A DNA stretch of 64,000 nt from Providencia alcalifaciens (GCA_025961275.1 JAOQNJ010000001.1:3183353-3247352), one strand, 5' to 3'; positions 13,484 to 23,190 are shown, counted from the stretch's first letter. The notes: a model not told the origin generated them from the letters alone. Numbers and translations are program-made.

Positions 13484-14597
13484 TTATTTTAAGGTAATAG
13501 AAAATACCCCAGTTGGCGGGATTGGCATAAATTGCTCATACATCTGCTTGCGTTCTAATTCAGGATCTAAATCTGAAAAGAGCTCAGGATGCATCCATTT
13601 CGCTAAAGATAATAAGGCAATAATATTTTCGGGTGAGTCATAGAATATATGCCATAGCCCATGAACTCGTCCTTGCTCGACAGCCGTTAATTGTCCGATA
13701 GGTTTACGATGAGATAATACTTTTAAGCTAGATTGTGCAGCTTGCTCAGTGGCTGAATAGCCAAGCGTAACGCCGGGTTTGCCTTCAGGAAAAACTCCGG
13801 TTGCAACATACACATCTGGCTGGCGGCTTAAAATATATTCTGGGTTTAATTTGCCAATAGCACCGGGAATGATATTTTCACCAATAGCGATTCCACCAGC
13901 AAGATTAATCATATCCGTCATACTGCCTTTACCCGGTGAACCACAGCATTCTTGTAGACCCGGTAAGTAATCAACAAATATGGTAGTTTTTTGGTCAATA
14001 GGTAGGTTTGCAGGGATTTTTGCCGCCACATAATCCATTTTTTGCTGATAGTAATCATTAAAAGCTCTGGCTTGATCATTTTTACCAATCGCTTGACCCA
14101 ATATTTTCATGCTTAATTGGGTGTTTTTGATAGGGTGTTGACTAAAATCGACGTGGATCACTGTAATACCTGCAGATTCTAATAATTTAGCGGCTTCACT
14201 GCCCGCCCCCAGGACCATGCCCTCCCGTTAAGGGTAAAATGACTAAATCAGGTTGCAGTGCTAAGGCTTTTTCAATACTAAAAGTATCCTCGGAACCCCC
14301 TCCCACCGCTGGAATATCATCTATTTGTTTAAAAACGGCTTTGTATGCGGCGTAGCCTTGCACATCAAGATCGCGAAAATCACCTTGCCAGCCAACAATT
14401 CGTGCAAAGGGTGCATCTTTTTCTAAAATTGAAATTGGGTAAATCATCCGGCCTTCACCCAATAAAATACGTTTTACATTATCGGGTACTTCAACTTGGC
14501 GCCCTGTAATGTCGGTCACGGTAACGGCTTGTATATTCAAAGAGAAGCTTAACAATACGATTGATAAGAGGGTTTTCCACCCATTTAAATGAGTCAT
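13484..14597 (-). pseudogene. Iron-siderophore/cobalamin-type periplasmic binding protein, frameshifted
   Basis: FecB/FhuD/BtuF-like substrate-binding protein of an ABC importer. The N-terminal 133 residues (signal peptide about 1-24, then VTDITGRQVEVPDNVKRI, typical of the family) run into a stop; the remaining 236 residues continue in another frame. The break is at a run of five C on the plus strand (14206-14210). Removing one base restores GPGAGSEAAKLLESAGI and one open frame of 370 residues. The start overlaps the end of the PepSY gene upstream by ATGA. No ABC permease or ATPase gene is nearby. A sequencing error is possible. Confidence 0.8.
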
Positions 14598-15496
14598 TTT
14601 GCATTCCTATTTAGGGTCGAAATAACTTGTGAGCGGCGATGGGGTCTTTTTTTCCACCAGATGATGACGCCACTCACATAAAGAAGGGGTAAAACGAAAC
14701 CAGAGAGAAAAGCGATAATCAGCCCAGAAAATCCGAGCCCCAATTCACTGTGTAATTGCGATATGAATCGTTTATTTTCGGATGATAACGATAGAAGTGA
14801 AGAAAGCTCTGGGCGTGAAAGTAAGATGCCACTTAGGGTTATGACGAATAAGGGAATGGTGAGATAAATCGCAACGAAATAATGCCATTGCCGCCATTTA
14901 GCCGCACCTTTCAAACCTCTATGCCAATCAATCAATGCTGAAAATAAAGATTTAATGCCTTTTTTAGGCCACCATAAAATGACACCGCTGATGAGGGATA
15001 AAGTGAGCACGACACCGCAGCTAAGGACCAACCAACTTCCGATATTTTGGGGTAATAACAATACACTATGCAATGAAACGATCTGCGAAAAAATCAAATC
15101 ATCGAAAATTACAAAACCTTTGGCGCTGGCATCAATAGGATCAATAAAGGCAATGCCTAGCTTATTAGACAGTGACGTTTTACCAAAAACCATCACATTA
15201 GTCGCAGGGATAAATCCTGTTTCCGGCAAGGCAACGCCTATAATCTTGATAAGCTGAGGATAGTTTTGTTGAGCACTTTGACGCCAGAGATCAGGCGCCG
15301 AAGTATTCGCTTCACTGTGCTCAGAATGGGGGGAAGCATACAGTGCGCTTCGCCCAATCTCCCATTCAAGAATCGGTTTTTTTAATAATAATAGCGAACC
15401 TGAAACCCCTAATATTGCGATAAAAAAACCAATCACTAATCCCAACCATAAATGGATTTTTAACCAAGTTCTCCGCGTTAAAAATAGCGCCATCAT
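14594..15496 (-). CDS. PepSY-associated transmembrane protein (PiuB/siderophore-reductase-like)
   Basis: Inner-membrane protein of the PepSY_TM family, often found beside TonB receptors and thought to take part in siderophore-iron reduction or release. About 300 residues with four strong hydrophobic segments: about 13-35, 150-172, 202-223 and 255-277. RRTWLKIHLWLG and WHRGLKGAAKWRQWHY carry the paired histidines and tryptophans of the family. The frame opens with a GTG overlapping the receptor stop; I prefer ATG 15496, six bases on. It overlaps the binding-protein gene by 4 bases, so the three form one operon. Confidence 0.8.
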   Translation of the reverse strand: MMALFLTRRTWLKIHLWLGLVIGFFIAILGVSGSLLLLKKPILEWEIGRSALYASPHSEHSEANTSAPDLWRQSAQQNYPQLIKIIGVALPETGFIPATNVMVFGKTSLSNKLGIAFIDPIDASAKGFVIFDDLIFSQIVSLHSVLLLPQNIGSWLVLSCGVVLTLSLISGVILWWPKKGIKSLFSALIDWHRGLKGAAKWRQWHYFVAIYLTIPLFVITLSGILLSRPELSSLLSLSSENKRFISQLHSELGLGFSGLIIAFLSGFVLPLLYVSGVIIWWKKRPHRRSQVISTLNRNAK

Positions 15497-15498
15497 TA

Positions 15499-17661
15499 TC
15501 ACCAGCGATAGCGAAGTGAACCAATAATGGTTCTATCAAACCCAACAGAACATCCACCCATCGAGCAACTGGTATAATATTGCTTATCGGTTAAGTTAGT
15601 GACGTTGACACCTAGACGCCAATTTTTCAGATTAGACGACAGCCCCCCAAGGTCATAATGTGCCGCAGCATCAACTAACGTCGTTGATGGGTTCGAAATT
15701 GATCCATCAGTGTTGACAGGTGAAGAGCCGGTATAGCGTACGCCAGCACCAAAGCCTAACCCTTGTAACTGACCGCCTTGAATGGTGTAATCTGCCCATG
15801 CGGAAGCCGTGTGTTCTGGTAATCCAGTAGGGCGTTGACCTTTCTCTTCAGGTTTATTGGTTTTGGTATTTTCTAATTGGTTATAGGTGTAGGCAGTCGT
15901 TAAATTTAGCCCTTCGATTGGCATGTATACGCCTTGGAGTTCAATGCCGCGAGAGCGTACTTCGCCAATTTGAATGCTATTTAAATTGTTATCGGGATCG
16001 GTCGTTAGCATGTTTTGCTGCTTCAACTCAAACGCGGTTAGAGTCAGGTTGATATTTTCATTTTCCGGTTGGTATTTAATCCCTGCTTCAATCTGTTTTG
16101 CGGTGATTGGTTTGTAATTATTACCATAGAAATTAACCCCGAGCTGTGGGTTAAATGAGGTTGAATAACTGACATAAGGCGCTAAACCGATTTCGGTTAA
16201 ATACATCGCAGCGGTACGATACGTAAATTTGCTATCGCGTTGTTCAGTCGTGTTGGTATTTTTGCGATTTTTGGTTTTACTGTCTGACCAATCTTCGCGC
16301 CCGCTAAGCACTAAAATAAGGCCATTATCAAATTTCGCTTGCTGTTGTGCATAAATACCGACTTGATCGCTGGTTTGTAGAGTGTTCGACATCATGTTAT
16401 TGACGGGTCCATATGACCCACCATAATTGGGGTCAAAGATATCTATCTGGCTAGCTTTACCCGCCATCAATAAATAATCTTCTCGGGTATGACGATAATC
16501 GATACCGACAAGAGAAGTCATCTCTGTATTATTAACCCACCAATTCGCATTCAGATTATTATCTAAACTGTAGACATCCCCTTTAATACGGAAATAGTAA
16601 GCCGCGCGATTGAGCGTTCTCATATCCGGCAAGAGTGATAAGCCTTGGGCAATATTGGTGTTTAAATCCGTGTGGCTAAAACGCGCTGCAGAATGCCCTG
16701 ATAATATATCGTTAAAATTATGGTCGAGTTGGTAACCGATAGAGGCCTGTTTTCGATCATTTTTCAAACCTGGCTCATCAAGAAACACATTCGGATTTAC
16801 TTTACCATTTGGGTTGGGTAATAACGTGCCAGCAAGTGGTAAGAAAGGTCGAGGCGCCCCAAATTCATCATGGCTATAATCAGCCAAAATAGTGAACGTG
16901 GTATTGTCATTAGGTAACCAAGTAAATGCTGGTGCAATATAAACTTTATCGTCGTTAATGTGTTTTATTTGCGTATCGCTTTTGCGCACCATACCGGTGA
17001 GGCGATAAAAATATTTATCGCTATCATTTACCGGTCCACTGAAATCAGCTTGAAATTGGTTGCGATCAAAGTTGCCATGTTGGATTTCTATCTCATGGAA
17101 TGGTTGGTATAACGGACGTTTAGTCACTTGATTGACAATACCGCCGGGAGAATTTTGTCCGTAAAGAACCGATGATGGGCCTCGGATCACATCAATACGC
17201 TCGAGACCATAAGGTTCTACTTTTGGCCATGCTTGTGCTGTTGTACTACGCAAACCATCTCTTAGCATCCCTGTGCTTGTGACGTTAAAACCGCGAATAC
17301 TGATATTGTCAAAACGAGAGGCTGCGGCACCATTTGTTTGCAATACGCCTGAAGTGTAACGAAGCGCTTCGCTTACTGTTTGTGCATTGTGAGCCGTAAT
17401 TTCATCGCGTGTGACAACACTAACTGCTTGCGGTGTTTCAATGAGAGCGGTATTGGTTTTTGTTGCGCTGGTACTACGTGTTGCAACATATCCATCTACT
17501 TGACCAGTAGGTGATTGAATAGGTTTTGCTGTTACGATAATAGTTTCGCTTTTTTCATCAGCATAGGAGAACGAAGAGATACACAATGGCAAGATAGCTA
17601 GATATACAGGTGATAGTTTTCTTTTTTTCGTAACGATTTGATTATCTGTATTATTTTTCAT
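15499..17661 (-). CDS. TonB-dependent siderophore receptor (ferrichrome/ferrioxamine type)
   Basis: Outer-membrane gated channel for a ferric siderophore. The 720 residues comprise a signal peptide (about 1-34, cut after SSFSYA), a TonB box ETIIVTA at 39-45, a plug domain with RGFNVTSTGMLRDGLR and IDVIRGPSSVLYGQNSPGGIVN, and a 22-strand barrel ending in the aromatic SLRYRW. The plug and the barrel pattern resemble FhuA/FoxA/FcuA, but the exact ligand cannot be told. A Fur-type box lies just upstream and a PchR-like regulator gene precedes it, so iron repression plus siderophore-dependent activation is likely. Confidence 0.9.
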   Translation of the reverse strand: MKNNTDNQIVTKKRKLSPVYLAILPLCISSFSYADEKSETIIVTAKPIQSPTGQVDGYVATRSTSATKTNTALIETPQAVSVVTRDEITAHNAQTVSEALRYTSGVLQTNGAAASRFDNISIRGFNVTSTGMLRDGLRSTTAQAWPKVEPYGLERIDVIRGPSSVLYGQNSPGGIVNQVTKRPLYQPFHEIEIQHGNFDRNQFQADFSGPVNDSDKYFYRLTGMVRKSDTQIKHINDDKVYIAPAFTWLPNDNTTFTILADYSHDEFGAPRPFLPLAGTLLPNPNGKVNPNVFLDEPGLKNDRKQASIGYQLDHNFNDILSGHSAARFSHTDLNTNIAQGLSLLPDMRTLNRAAYYFRIKGDVYSLDNNLNANWWVNNTEMTSLVGIDYRHTREDYLLMAGKASQIDIFDPNYGGSYGPVNNMMSNTLQTSDQVGIYAQQQAKFDNGLILVLSGREDWSDSKTKNRKNTNTTEQRDSKFTYRTAAMYLTEIGLAPYVSYSTSFNPQLGVNFYGNNYKPITAKQIEAGIKYQPENENINLTLTAFELKQQNMLTTDPDNNLNSIQIGEVRSRGIELQGVYMPIEGLNLTTAYTYNQLENTKTNKPEEKGQRPTGLPEHTASAWADYTIQGGQLQGLGFGAGVRYTGSSPVNTDGSISNPSTTLVDAAAHYDLGGLSSNLKNWRLGVNVTNLTDKQYYTSCSMGGCSVGFDRTIIGSLRYRW

Positions 17662-17697
17662 TAAGATGCGAACCTATAGAAACAAAAAATGTAAAAC

Positions 17698-17720
17698 GAG
17701 AATGTATCTCATTTTCATTC
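17698..17720. promoter_or_regulatory. Fur box candidate upstream of the siderophore receptor
   Basis: GAGAATGTATCTCATTTTCATTC matches the repeated ATWATNATWAT pattern of Fur sites; it is 37 bases before the receptor start. Confidence 0.65.
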
Positions 17721-17790
17721 TTGTTAGCGGAAAGTCGCTTCTAGTTTTGTGACTATTAATTTCGCGAAATGAACATCACATTGATTTTAT

Positions 17791-18633
17791 TCAGCATAAT
17801 TCTTTGGGGGAAAAACCGAAGCGTTTGCGGAAACTCGTTGACAAATATGCAGGTGAATATCCGACTTTCCACGCAATGGAAGAAACAGGTTCAGCACCTG
17901 TAGAAAGGAGGCGCTAAGCTAATTGTAGTCGCTGTTCTTGGATAAATGGTGAAATAGAGCTGCCAAACAGCTGTTTAAAGCCGAAATTAAGTTTACGGGT
18001 ATTCAAGCCTGATAATCGGCTTAGTTGGTATAAACTTGGCGGATTTGCTAAATCAGATAAAATCAGTGCTTTGATGTCATTTAATCGATTTATATCTTGA
18101 ATGGTCAGTTTTGGTGTATGAATAGGGTGAGTATCTTGTTGAAGAAACTCAAAGGAGTAGTCACAAAACTCGAGTATTTTCCCCGTGAGATAGATATCAC
18201 CGAGTGATCCATTTAGGGGGCAACTTAAAATTTGATTACCCAATGTAGTTAATACGCTTCCCGCATTTCGAGAAATTAACTGAGGCCCGTCATTTTTTGC
18301 TTTAGATAATAACTCTGGTTGGTTAATTTTAAAGGCATCTAATAAATTATCCGACAAACAAACGGAAATATAGCGAACATCTTCAGACTGTAAAAAACGT
18401 TGCTGACTTTCTTGTTCACTTTGGTTGGCGATCACGCACAGGGATATTCCCGATAAAGAGACGATCTCTTTATTATTCGGCTGGCATTCCAACTCACCAT
18501 TCATCATCAGAACGATTTTGATGCCTTTCCATAAAGGCTCACTGCTCCATTTTCCCGCCTCGAGTGTTATTTTTCCATAGAAAAAGAACGAGTCCATGTT
18601 GGGGAGTAGGGGAGTTTGTTTACTATTTTGCAT
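17791..18633 (-). pseudogene. AraC-family siderophore regulator (PchR-like), internal amber codon
   Basis: Regulator of the PchR type that would activate the receptor with its ferric siderophore. The frame from 18633 gives 239 residues and stops at TAG (17914-17916) after EQRLQLA, in the middle of the C-terminal DNA-binding domain. Downstream of that stop the same frame continues RLLSTGAEPVSSIAWKVGYS and SFRKRFGFSPKELC to a TGA at 17791, that is, the missing second helix-turn-helix. So one codon separates a 280-residue regulator of normal length from a truncated one. It is either a nonsense mutation, a sequencing error, or a case of readthrough. Confidence 0.8.
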
Positions 18634-18646
18634 TGTTGTTAACCTT

Positions 18647-18772
18647 TATACCCTTCATACTTCAAGCCGCATCGTTGTTGACTGTACTAAGTAACACGGG
18701 TCACATACTTATGTATGCTCCCCGAGATATCTTCGTTTGTCGTCTAGATGTAACTCGAATTATTTCGGGTAA
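18647..18772. repeat. ERIC/IRU element, full length
   Basis: About 126 bases from TATACCCTTCATACTTCAAG to CTCGAATTATTTCGGGTA, with the central CACATACTTATGTATGCTCC of ERIC elements. It lies between the AraC-like gene and smvR. Confidence 0.85.
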
Positions 18773-18812
18773 TTAACGGCCATATTTCAGGTTGTTCAGA
18801 ATATATTTGTTT

Positions 18813-18840
18813 ATTGCCTAGACGCAACTCGAATTATTTT
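18813..18840. repeat. Partial ERIC end at the 3' end of smvR
   Basis: GCCTAGACGCAACTCGAATTATTTT is a second ERIC right end. It overlaps the stop codon of smvR (18834-18836). Confidence 0.7.
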
Positions 18841-19376
18841 TTATCTAAAAGATCGGCCATATCAGCAAATATCGATTGCCATTCATTATCATCAATATCC
18901 ATAAAGCCAAAATAGCGCAGCATAAAAGCACCTTCTGTGGCGAGGAACATCAGTCGTGCCTGTTTTCCACGTTCTGTTGAAGTGTCTAAATTACGTAGCT
19001 TATCGCGATACCAAATACGCGTGCTTTCTAAGTATTCTGGTGTTTGTAGTAGAGCCGCCATTAATGCAGCCCCTTTTGCTATTGCCGCTTTGTCATGTTC
19101 ACAGGTGGCAAGGCGATGGGCATTAATTCTGTTTTCTGGGGAGCTATCCTGCTCAATTTCACGATTGAATATTTCATCATAGCTATAACTCCAACGTTCA
19201 AACATTGCATCGATTAAGGCGTCTTTATTACCAAAGCAGTATTGAACCCCACCTTTTGATATCGCCATTGCTTTTGCAACAGCGTCGATCGTCAATGCTG
19301 CTGCACCTTGATTAATCACGATGTCTTCAGCAGCATCTAATACTTTATCGCGATCGATTGTTCGTTGACGTCCCAT
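18834..19376 (-). CDS. smvR: TetR-family repressor of the efflux pump SmvA
   Basis: 180 residues with an N-terminal TetR helix-turn-helix (AVAKAMAISKGGVQYCFGNKDAL, about residues 28-50) and a helical ligand domain. The divergent smvA neighbour and the overall sequence fit SmvR, whose loss raises tolerance to chlorhexidine and other cationic biocides in Klebsiella and Proteus relatives. The C-terminus DLLDKK and the stop codon lie in or next to a partial ERIC repeat, so the last residues may differ from those of relatives. The palindrome in the 95-base gap to smvA is the likely operator. Confidence 0.88.
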   Translation of the reverse strand: MGRQRTIDRDKVLDAAEDIVINQGAAALTIDAVAKAMAISKGGVQYCFGNKDALIDAMFERWSYSYDEIFNREIEQDSSPENRINAHRLATCEHDKAAIAKGAALMAALLQTPEYLESTRIWYRDKLRNLDTSTERGKQARLMFLATEGAFMLRYFGFMDIDDNEWQSIFADMADLLDKK

Positions 19377-19397
19377 TTAGCAAAAACCTCTTTTCAA

Positions 19398-19411
19398 TAC
19401 ATACGTATGGA
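19398..19411. promoter_or_regulatory. smvR/smvA operator candidate
   Basis: The perfect palindrome CATACGTATG (19400-19409) lies in the divergent intergenic region, 22 bases upstream of the smvR ATG. TetR regulators usually bind such sites. Confidence 0.55.
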
Positions 19412-19471
19412 TTTATATTATAGCACGGTCACTGATAAACAGAGACCAAATAAACTTGTAGAGATGATTTT

Positions 19472-20965
19472 ATGCTAGCAGATTATAGACGCTGGATTGT
19501 TTTACTTTTAATTTCAAGTGTACTCTTTCTCATCGTCGTCGATGTTACCGTTTTATATACCGCATTACCGCGATTAACCCACGACTTAGGCGCCACGGCT
19601 TCCGAAAAATTATGGATCATGAATGCCTATCCGCTAGTGGTCGCGGGGCTATTACCGGCTGCGGGTATGCTCAGCGATCGTGTTGGTCATAAAGAGATGT
19701 TTATTGCGGGCTTGCCATTATTTGCACTGGCCTCACTTTGTGCTGCATTTTCACCAACTGCAACGAGCTTGATTTTATCAAGAGGCTTTTTAGCGGTTGG
19801 CGCAGCAATGAGCATGCCTGCCACATTAGCCATTGTGCGACATGTTTTCCTTGACCCAAAAGAGCGCGCATTAGCGATTGGTATTTGGTCTGCCGTCGCA
19901 TCAGGTGGTGCAGCGCTGGGTCCACTAGTTGGTGGCGCATTACTTAACCATTTTTGGTGGGGATCTGTCTTCTTAATTAATGTTCCAGTCGTTCTATTAG
20001 TATTGCCTTTTGCTTACTTTTTAATTCCAAAATGTGGGGGTAAAAATGCAAAAAACATTGATTATATCGGCTCTATATTAGTTCTCATTGGGCTTATTGG
20101 CGCGATTTATGCCTTGAAAGAGATCGGTAAACCTTATACGGATTGGTGGGCTTTCATTATTTCTGGGGCGATTGCTAGCGTATTTTTGGCTATCTTCAGT
20201 CGTCGACAAATAGCCGCGGAATCGCCAATGATCGACTTTACATTATTCACTAACCCGCGCTTCAGTGCGGGTATTGTGATGGCAATCTTATCGATGGTGA
20301 TTATTGTCGGTATTGAACTGTTATTAAGTCAACGATTGCAATTGGTGATGGGTTACACGCCGCTTCATGCCGCACTTTATATTATTCCTATTCCTGTCGC
20401 TTCTGTACTAGCGGGTCCATTAGCGGGGATGTTTTTACACAAAATTGGTGAAAGACTCCTAACGATATTTGGTTTTACATGCACATTGGTTGGGGTGATC
20501 GGACTTACCTACGTTTATCAAACATCAACAGGATTGATATTACTGGCATTTTTATTCTTAGTCGGCTTTGGGCTGGGAGTGATTTTCACGACGGCCTCAA
20601 CGACTGTGATGTTAAATGTTTCTGATGATAAAGCGGGGATGGCGGCTTCTATTGAGTCTGTTGCCTATGAAATGGGTAATGTGCTGGGCGTGACCTTCAT
20701 GGGTGGATTAATGACCGCTATTTATACGATGAAGTTATCGTTGCCAGATAGCTTATCTGTAAATGAAACAGCCTATGACAGTTTTGATGAAGCGGTGATT
20801 GTGGCTGAAAAATTACCAAAAGAGAGTGCAGATTTATTGGTTAATCAAGCCAGTATCGCCTTTGACCAAGCCTTTTTTGGGGTAATGGTTGCAACAATTA
20901 TTGTATTAATATTGAGCATATTATTTATTCAGCACTTTTTCCGTACAAAAAATAAAATGCATTGA
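19472..20965 (+). CDS. smvA: Major facilitator superfamily efflux pump for cationic biocides (SmvA, 14-helix DHA2 type)
   Basis: Inner-membrane proton antiporter exporting quaternary ammonium compounds, methyl viologen and chlorhexidine-like cations. The 497 residues have about 14 hydrophobic segments. Motif A is GMLSDRVGHKEMF (about 67-79), the acidic residue VDVTVLYTALPRL in helix 1 is present, and motif C is GGAALGPLVGGAL. Regulated by the divergent smvR. ATG 19472 is preceded by GTAGAGATG. Confidence 0.9.
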   Translation: MLADYRRWIVLLLISSVLFLIVVDVTVLYTALPRLTHDLGATASEKLWIMNAYPLVVAGLLPAAGMLSDRVGHKEMFIAGLPLFALASLCAAFSPTATSLILSRGFLAVGAAMSMPATLAIVRHVFLDPKERALAIGIWSAVASGGAALGPLVGGALLNHFWWGSVFLINVPVVLLVLPFAYFLIPKCGGKNAKNIDYIGSILVLIGLIGAIYALKEIGKPYTDWWAFIISGAIASVFLAIFSRRQIAAESPMIDFTLFTNPRFSAGIVMAILSMVIIVGIELLLSQRLQLVMGYTPLHAALYIIPIPVASVLAGPLAGMFLHKIGERLLTIFGFTCTLVGVIGLTYVYQTSTGLILLAFLFLVGFGLGVIFTTASTTVMLNVSDDKAGMAASIESVAYEMGNVLGVTFMGGLMTAIYTMKLSLPDSLSVNETAYDSFDEAVIVAEKLPKESADLLVNQASIAFDQAFFGVMVATIIVLILSILFIQHFFRTKNKMH

Positions 20966-21003
20966 TTAGGTAGTGATACCGCTAATCCATTACGTAAAAA
21001 ATC

Positions 21004-21025
21004 CGGCCACGTGTTACGTTGGCCG
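21004..21025. terminator. Hairpin between smvA and hutX
   Basis: CGGCCACGT and ACGTTGGCCG pair with one bulged base between convergent genes. There is no T-run on the plus side, so its role as a terminator is uncertain. Confidence 0.45.
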
Positions 21026-21077
21026 CGATCCTATGAATACCTTGACCTGTCTGTAACAAATATCATTTAATGTTTTA

Positions 21078-21572
21078 TTAAACAGATGCTTTTAACTTTT
21101 TTGCCAGTGAACGAAAGGCTTCAACTTGTTCTGAGATCAATTGACGATGCTCATCACGACCCAAGAAAATTTTAAGCATTGCGTCACCAGATGAATTAAA
21201 GAATAAAATTGACGCGGTATCTAGTCCCATAAATTTTCGTTCAATCAGTGCAATATGAACACAATTCTCTGCTTTGATATGACCTGTCATGCCCTTTTTG
21301 CCGCGTAGGTTAAAGTAGCCATGTCGATGAAAACCTGACGGCAGTTCACCTGAAAATTCGAGGATGACATCTTCAGTATGAACAAGTGTGGTGACATTAC
21401 CCCACTCGTGGACGGTATCCCAGACCAGATCAAAAGACTCACCACTTGCCAGCACGTAAGTTGGTAGGTTCTTAACGACCTCAAGTAGCGTTGTATCATA
21501 TTGTTTTGTAATCGCTTCCAATGTTCCATCTGGCTCGGTTTTTAAAAAGTCGGATAACGCAACATGACTCAT
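21078..21572 (-). CDS. hutX: Haem utilisation cystosolic carrier HutX
   Basis: HutX/HugX-family protein that binds haem in the cytosol and is thought to pass it to the haem-degrading radical SAM enzyme. 164 residues; the family features GNVTTLVHTEDVILEFSGELPSGFHRHGYFNLR and SILFFNSSGDAMLKIFLGRDE are readable. It overlaps the end of hutW by ATGA, so both are translated from one mRNA. Confidence 0.88.
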   Translation of the reverse strand: MSHVALSDFLKTEPDGTLEAITKQYDTTLLEVVKNLPTYVLASGESFDLVWDTVHEWGNVTTLVHTEDVILEFSGELPSGFHRHGYFNLRGKKGMTGHIKAENCVHIALIERKFMGLDTASILFFNSSGDAMLKIFLGRDEHRQLISEQVEAFRSLAKKLKASV

Positions 21573-22918
21573 GAAAGGCTCCTTGAAATAATATTTTCAT
21601 CCGCTGATTGCGGTAAATTAAGTTCGGCAATCAGCTCTTGGAGTGACTGCAAAATGTTACTTGCCCAGAATCGTCCTTCGTTGGTCAGTCTGACACAGCT
21701 GGAACTATCCTGAGTAAGCCCCACTTGATGCCATTGTTGTAATAATGGCGTGAGCTTCACAGCATGTGGCGTGAGTTGGGTGAGCACAACACGAGCTGTT
21801 TCAATGCCCGCTTGTAGCTGATGACGCCACTGATATTGTGGGTCGATGGTACGCATTAACATCATCAACGGTTTTTGACCCGTATTAACAGCATCATAAT
21901 AAGTCTCTAGATTGCGTTCCCCCATCCATGAAAATCCATTTACCGACCCGCCTGCACCTGAGCCAAACGCTAAGCAATCGGCACCTTGCTTTATCAGTAG
22001 GTTATACAAATTACGTTCCCGCGTAGTACGTGCCCAGTGACTATTACTGATACAGCGCCAGCCTTCTTTATCCATAAATTCGCAACCTTGCAAATAAAGG
22101 TCGCGGCGTTCCGTTGGGGAGGGAATAGTAATTCGGCCATTTTCAACCGCTTTTCCAAGTGGAGTACTCGGAATTAAATTGAGTGCATAGAGATCAACCC
22201 CATCTAGACCAATATCGCGGGCAATCGCCAGATCTTCTCCCCAAAGTTTCGCATCTTGTTCGGGAAGACCAAATAAAAGGTCACAAACAACGGCTGCGCG
22301 ATCACGGTGGCATAGGTTTTCCATAAAAACTCGGGCTTCTTCCCCATCTGAGGTTCGTGCCATTTTTTTACGGATCTTGCTATTAAATGATTGAATACCA
22401 ATTGAAAAACGATTTGCTCCAGCATCTAAACAGGCACCGATTCGTTCATTGTCGAAATTCAATACTCGCCCTTCAATGGAAATTTCGCAATCAGGAGCTA
22501 GAGGTAAACAGCGTCTCAACGTACTGATGATGCGAGCGAGATCATGTGCTGATAATGCCGAAGGAGTACCTCCGCCAAAATAGACTGCATGAATTGGTGC
22601 TGATTGGTGTAATTGGCTATCGGCTTCAGCTTCGATTTCGCGAATTAAAACATCGATATAGTGATGACACTCGTCAACTTTGTAGCGATTTTGATAAAAG
22701 CCACAAAAGGTACAGTGTGTGGCACAAAAAGGAATGTGCAAGTACACCAATCGCTTACGAGCCTCGGGGGTTGTGCTGATCAACTGTTGCCAAGTTTGTT
22801 GGCGTTTTTCTGGACTAATGGGCATTGCACCGCGCCATGGCATAGTCGCATGGCGATCTTTGAAGGGCTGATTCCCCTCCATAGCATAATGAGGCGCTAA
22901 ATTGAGTTCAGTTTTCAA
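21569..22918 (-). CDS. hutW: Haem-degrading radical SAM methyltransferase HutW (anaerobilin-synthase type)
   Basis: Class C radical SAM enzyme related to ChuW/HutW, which opens the haem ring without oxygen, releasing iron. 449 residues. The [4Fe-4S] motif CxxxCxxC is in HIPFCATHCTFCGFYQ (about residues 58-73); GGGTPSALS follows. HemN-like C-terminal region is present. First gene of hutW-hutX on the minus strand, with a Fur-type box 13 bases upstream. I saw no haem receptor or haem ABC transporter genes next to it. Confidence 0.9.
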   Translation of the reverse strand: MKTELNLAPHYAMEGNQPFKDRHATMPWRGAMPISPEKRQQTWQQLISTTPEARKRLVYLHIPFCATHCTFCGFYQNRYKVDECHHYIDVLIREIEAEADSQLHQSAPIHAVYFGGGTPSALSAHDLARIISTLRRCLPLAPDCEISIEGRVLNFDNERIGACLDAGANRFSIGIQSFNSKIRKKMARTSDGEEARVFMENLCHRDRAAVVCDLLFGLPEQDAKLWGEDLAIARDIGLDGVDLYALNLIPSTPLGKAVENGRITIPSPTERRDLYLQGCEFMDKEGWRCISNSHWARTTRERNLYNLLIKQGADCLAFGSGAGGSVNGFSWMGERNLETYYDAVNTGQKPLMMLMRTIDPQYQWRHQLQAGIETARVVLTQLTPHAVKLTPLLQQWHQVGLTQDSSSCVRLTNEGRFWASNILQSLQELIAELNLPQSADENIISRSLS

Positions 22919-22930
22919 AGTTAACCTTTT

Positions 22931-22955
22931 TGAGAATGATAATTCATATCATTTA
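22931..22955. promoter_or_regulatory. Fur box candidate upstream of hutW
   Basis: TGAGAATGATAATTCATATC fits the Fur consensus GATAATGATAATCATTATC well and sits 13 bases from the hutW start. Confidence 0.75.
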
Positions 22956-23171
22956 AATTTATAGTTTAAAGGTTAATAAACGGTCAAGTTATAAAGCTAC
23001 AAACCACTAGCTCTTTGATTTAGGTCAAGGGGGAGAAGTCAGAAAAAGGATTTTTGTTAGGACGATATTCCTTATACACAACAGGGTTATTTAACGGGAA
23101 TAATAAAAAGTCTCAATTATGTTGCGCGGCTAGACGAAAAAGAAGGATTGGTTTATTTTGCTTCATCAATT

Positions 23172-23190
23172 CTGAATGAGAATCATTAAC
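23172..23190. promoter_or_regulatory. Fur box candidate upstream of the effector-like gene
   Basis: CTGAATGAGAATCATTAAC, with the palindromic core AATGAGAATCATT, lies 91 bases before the ATG at 23281. Confidence 0.6.
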
